This document shows positions 5,297 to 7,541 of a DNA stretch of 7,541 nt, one piece after another; position 1 is the stretch's first letter, and each line of letters begins with the position of its first letter. Below the pieces are notes generated by a model. That model was given only the letters and a program-made list of their open reading frames with translations, was not told where the DNA came from and made no database searches. Position numbers and translations under genes: made by a program. Where the stretch lies: NCBI GenBank assembly GCA_003650785.1, contig QMRW01000061.1, forward strand, positions 1-7,541. Direction: 5' to 3'. The stretch is from Thermoprotei archaeon (GTDB lineage: Archaea > Thermoproteota > Thermoprotei > Thermofilales > B20-G17).

Positions 5297-5384
5297 TGGT
5301 TTATTAGTTGTGTCCTATTCATAAACTAGAGACAAAAACCCATAAACTCTAACTAGACAGTCTCCTAAGTAATCTCAGAGAATT

Positions 5385-5402
5385 ATTAGTAAAATTAAAA
5401 GT
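5385..5402 (-). terminator. Probable T-rich terminator of the beta-propeller gene
   Basis: On the minus strand, 9 nt after the TAG of the propeller gene, the sequence reads AACTTTTAATTTTACTAA, with two TTTT tracts. This fits an archaeal oligo-T terminator facing the one for nfnAB. Confidence 0.4.
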
Positions 5403-5411
5403 TCTGAGCGA

Positions 5412-6587
5412 CTAAACTATATTAGACAAGTCTAGTACATACATTTGTCTACTATTTTCGTGTGTAGAATCTATACAGACGTATTTGCCGTCTCTACTCC
5501 AACGTGGATGTAAATCACACCTTATTTCTCCCTTTAATTCCGGCATTGAATAAAATCTTCCGATTAAGAAAGCTTCGCTGGTCTTAGTGTTATAGATGAT
5601 GAGGTTTCTGTAGCCTTCACTGTCAGGGTAGGTGTCTGTTAGAATCCATCTTCTATTAGGAGAATAGCTGCAATGTCCATTAGTAGTCAAGACGTCTTCT
5701 CCAACTGGAGTGGAATTTCCACTAGAGTCGTCTATTAGGAAAAAGTGTTCACCTTTTCCAGAAATCTTACACCAAGCTAAAATATACTTGTCGTCTCTCC
5801 AGTCGAAATGAGATACTACTCCACTATCAACTAAAAGATGTAAATCAGTGCCATCTCTATCAGCAGTAAACATACGGGTTAGAAACCTACCGCCTGGCCG
5901 CGCCCATCTGTGAAGAAAAACGAATCTATTGCCTCTAGTGTTAAATAGGAGGTGGTTAACCCAGTGTTTTGTTCCTTCAAATGAAGGCTGAGGAGCTATC
6001 TGCGCTAGCTCTTGAAGAGAAATTATAAGCTCATAGCTTCTACTTTCTACGTCTATTAAGTAGATTCCATCTTTACTAGGTGCTTTCTCACTGTACCAGG
6101 GATCTTTTACACCACAGTAGCCGTAGCCTGGACGAGTATCATTGAGTCTCGCGAAATTTAAAGATAAAGCATATTTTCCATCAGGGCTGAGAGTATACAC
6201 TGGCATGGGCAGTGACCAGCGTTCACCACTATCAATATTTAAAATAACTGAAATGAAGCGACCTCTTTCCCTACTATTATAAATTATTGTCGTATTCTCT
6301 TTTCCAGGAAACCATTGAAGCATACAGCCTTGCTGCCAGTTCCAAGCACTAGTCTGCGACAATCTTCTTAGTGATAAATCATGGGCGTAGTCTATGAGAC
6401 ATATATTGGCTTTATCCTGCGGCGACGGCGGTTTGTCCATAAAATTGGTCTCTAAACAAAGCATCCACTCACCATTTTTACTCCATGGACACTTATCATA
6501 ATAGCCGAAGAAATGATATAGAGGAGAAGAAGTTACTCGGAGAACCCTAACTTGTTCTCTTAAATCCTCGAATCGATTCATTTCCAT
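5412..6587 (-). CDS. Beta-propeller protein, oligogalacturonate-lyase/TolB-like, function unknown
   Basis: This is a 391-residue soluble protein without signal peptide or membrane segment. It is built from repeated four-stranded units with SPDGKYALSL, SPNRRWILTD and SRDGKYVCID turns (about 134-143, 309-318, 364-373), the hallmark of TolB/WD40-like propellers, probably seven-bladed. Several His/Trp-rich blocks face one way in such folds: HFFGYYDKCPW (25-35), WNWQQG (82-87), HWVNHLLFN (208-216), SHFDW (259-263), NGHCSYSP (303-310) and CDLHPRWS (357-364). The pattern, a large propeller with several conserved His near the inner ends of blades, recalls oligogalacturonate lyases, which hold Mn2+ with His residues. 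I infer a possible metal-dependent lyase or sugar-binding protein, but the match is by eye and the substrate is unknown. Homologous proteins are often annotated only as hypothetical. The ATG at 6587 is supported by a TATA box 28 bp upstream (leaderless); an in-frame ATG two codons later is an alternative. No sugar genes lie beside it. Confidence 0.75.
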   Translation of the reverse strand: MEMNRFEDLREQVRVLRVTSSPLYHFFGYYDKCPWSKNGEWMLCLETNFMDKPPSPQDKANICLIDYAHDLSLRRLSQTSAWNWQQGCMLQWFPGKENTTIIYNSRERGRFISVILNIDSGERWSLPMPVYTLSPDGKYALSLNFARLNDTRPGYGYCGVKDPWYSEKAPSKDGIYLIDVESRSYELIISLQELAQIAPQPSFEGTKHWVNHLLFNTRGNRFVFLHRWARPGGRFLTRMFTADRDGTDLHLLVDSGVVSHFDWRDDKYILAWCKISGKGEHFFLIDDSSGNSTPVGEDVLTTNGHCSYSPNRRWILTDTYPDSEGYRNLIIYNTKTSEAFLIGRFYSMPELKGEIRCDLHPRWSRDGKYVCIDSTHENSRQMYVLDLSNIV

Positions 6588-6610
6588 ACACTTAATAAGT
6601 TGAGTTACTA

Positions 6611-6619
6611 GTTTTAAGC
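6611..6619 (-). promoter_or_regulatory. TATA box for the beta-propeller gene
   Basis: On the minus strand GCTTAAAAC, preceded by GATAGA, is centred about 28 bp before the ATG at 6587. Transcription would start at or within 2-3 nt of the start codon, so the mRNA is probably leaderless; no ribosome binding site is visible. Confidence 0.5.
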
Positions 6620-6699
6620 TCTATCTCTACTCTTGGCTCTAATTTATGGCAATCTTTTGAGGATTACGAAAGGGAATACGTATGTTAAACTAATGTTGA

Positions 6700-6745
6700 A
6701 TATAGGGTTTTTATTAAAACTTTGGTACTCTAAGAAATAAATTAT
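6700..6745 (-). terminator. Possible terminator of the ABC-2 permease gene
   Basis: On the minus strand, 33-80 nt after the permease stop, the sequence carries TAATTTATTTCTTAG and then GTTTTAATAAAAACCC. These are the only T tracts in the 190-bp gap, which holds no gene. The tracts are short, so this is a weak call. Confidence 0.25.
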
Positions 6746-6777
6746 TGTAAGATATAAATGCTTGTGCTTTATTTAGA

Positions 6778-7541
6778 TTACTCCTCAATAAATTTATTCA
6801 ATCTATGCTTGTACACATATGCTCCAGCAACATAGATAGCTATAGTTGTTAGAGTTAAGTAGACTGTTTGTAGTGCTAGTGCTTCAACAGGCTTATTAAA
6901 TACAGCTATCTGTCTCACTAAGTCGAGTCCAACTGTTACTGGGAAAGTGTCAGCGATTATTCTCATGTAGTTCGGTAAAATCCACTTCGGTATGATTATT
7001 CCAGCTAAGAACATTAGCGGAAATGTGACCATAGAGGCTAGAATGTTCGCAGACTTAACTGTTTTTGCTCCTATTGAGAGTATTAAGCCTATTCCAATAG
7101 TCATTAGGGCTACGAGCAACATTATGTAGACTAGTAGCCAGTGAGACGGGTTTAGTGGATTCCAGCAGATTCTTCCTCCAAGCACTAATGTTCCAAAGGC
7201 AATACAGGTTACGGTTGAGAGGAGTTCACTGAATAGACCTGATAGCGTACCGCCTATCAGCAGGTCCCATGGAGTAATAGGGGCTGCTAGAAGTCTCTTA
7301 AGAGTTTTTCTTTCTCTCTCCTCTACTACAATAACTATTCCCCCTATAATGCCTATGAAGAGGTACTCTACTCCAACCATGCCGATAGTATACCATCCAA
7401 TAATCCCCGCTCTCGTCGCGATACTCTTAGGACTTATTTCACTAAACTCTGCTTCAAGAGGTACTGCTAACCCCTTAATAGACTCCTTTATTAAAGGCAG
7501 AATAGTGCTAGACATGTTCCCTGCAAACTGTTCAATGAAGC
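6778..7541 (-). CDS. ABC-2 type transporter permease (partial, N-terminus off the right edge)
   Basis: The minus-strand frame is open from the window edge to TAA at 6778-6780. An internal ATG exists at 7515, but the frame continues upstream (residues FIEQFAGN before it) and the first membrane helix expected of an ABC-2 permease is missing, so the gene almost certainly begins outside the window. Counting from that Met, hydrophobic segments lie at about 46-65, 88-115, 125-150, 158-178 and 216-237. Between the first two is EERERKTLKRLLAAP (65-79), the coupling-helix region that contacts the ATPase. FLAGIIIPKWILP (169-181) is the typical ABC-2 signature before the last helices, followed by an extracytoplasmic loop. 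The region before residue 46 is polar and probably forms an external domain, as in the longer NatB/YhgE-like members. Such permeases, with a separate ATPase, export drugs, lipids, peptides or ions; the substrate is unknown. The partner ATPase would be expected just beyond the right edge. Confidence 0.88.
   Translation of the reverse strand, partial: FIEQFAGNMSSTILPLIKESIKGLAVPLEAEFSEISPKSIATRAGIIGWYTIGMVGVEYLFIGIIGGIVIVVEERERKTLKRLLAAPITPWDLLIGGTLSGLFSELLSTVTCIAFGTLVLGGRICWNPLNPSHWLLVYIMLLVALMTIGIGLILSIGAKTVKSANILASMVTFPLMFLAGIIIPKWILPNYMRIIADTFPVTVGLDLVRQIAVFNKPVEALALQTVYLTLTTIAIYVAGAYVYKHRLNKFIEE

Noticed and set aside
5319..5340. Short direct repeat CATAAACT, two copies about 20 bp apart
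   Set aside because: Eight bases in AT-rich spacer are expected by chance; there are no further copies, so it is not a CRISPR or iteron array.

Overview
The window looks like chromosomal DNA of an AT-rich (by eye roughly 38-40% GC) thermophilic archaeon, most likely a crenarchaeon of the Desulfurococcales type. The clues are Arg codons that are almost all AGA/AGG, heavy use of ATA for Ile, TATA boxes (TTTAAA or CTTAAAA types) about 26 bp before predicted transcript starts, transcripts with no or very short leaders, GGTG-type ribosome binding sites, pyrimidine-rich tracts rather than hairpins after genes, and a clear NfnA/NfnB pair of the kind known from sulfur-metabolising hyperthermophiles. 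The genus is inference only.

Layout, left to right. (1) 1-370, minus strand: the N-terminal part of a membrane-anchored calcineurin-like metallophosphoesterase that runs off the left edge. (2) 453-872, plus: a Nudix hydrolase, divergent from the phosphoesterase. (3) 987-1370, plus: a small Tic20/DUF4870-like membrane protein with a run of ten prolines at its N-terminus, followed by a T-rich terminator. (4) 1371-1651: mostly non-coding, with one possible 30-residue ORF behind a good ribosome binding site. (5) 1652-2428 (open back to 1592), plus: a PHP-family metal-dependent phosphoesterase. (6) 2429-3033: about 600 bp without a recognisable gene, containing several TATA-like elements and a possible 55-codon ORF that meets the next gene. 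(7) 3034-5242, plus: an overlapping gene pair encoding both subunits of an NfnAB-type flavin/iron-sulfur NAD(P)H:ferredoxin oxidoreductase. (8) 5243-5411: a convergent intergenic region. (9) 5412-6587, minus: a soluble beta-propeller protein resembling oligogalacturonate-lyase/TolB-like propellers, function unknown. (10) 6778-7541, minus: an ABC-2 type transporter permease whose N-terminus lies beyond the right edge.

The only genes that clearly work together are nfnA and nfnB. Their overlap, the promoter plus ribosome binding site before nfnA, and the complete set of expected cofactor ligands argue for a functional complex that exchanges electrons between NADH, NADPH and ferredoxin. The other genes look like independent transcription units. 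I see no CRISPR array, tRNA, rRNA, insertion sequence or defence cassette. The points most worth a second look are the orphan beta-propeller, the two possible small proteins and the gene-less stretch before nfnA.
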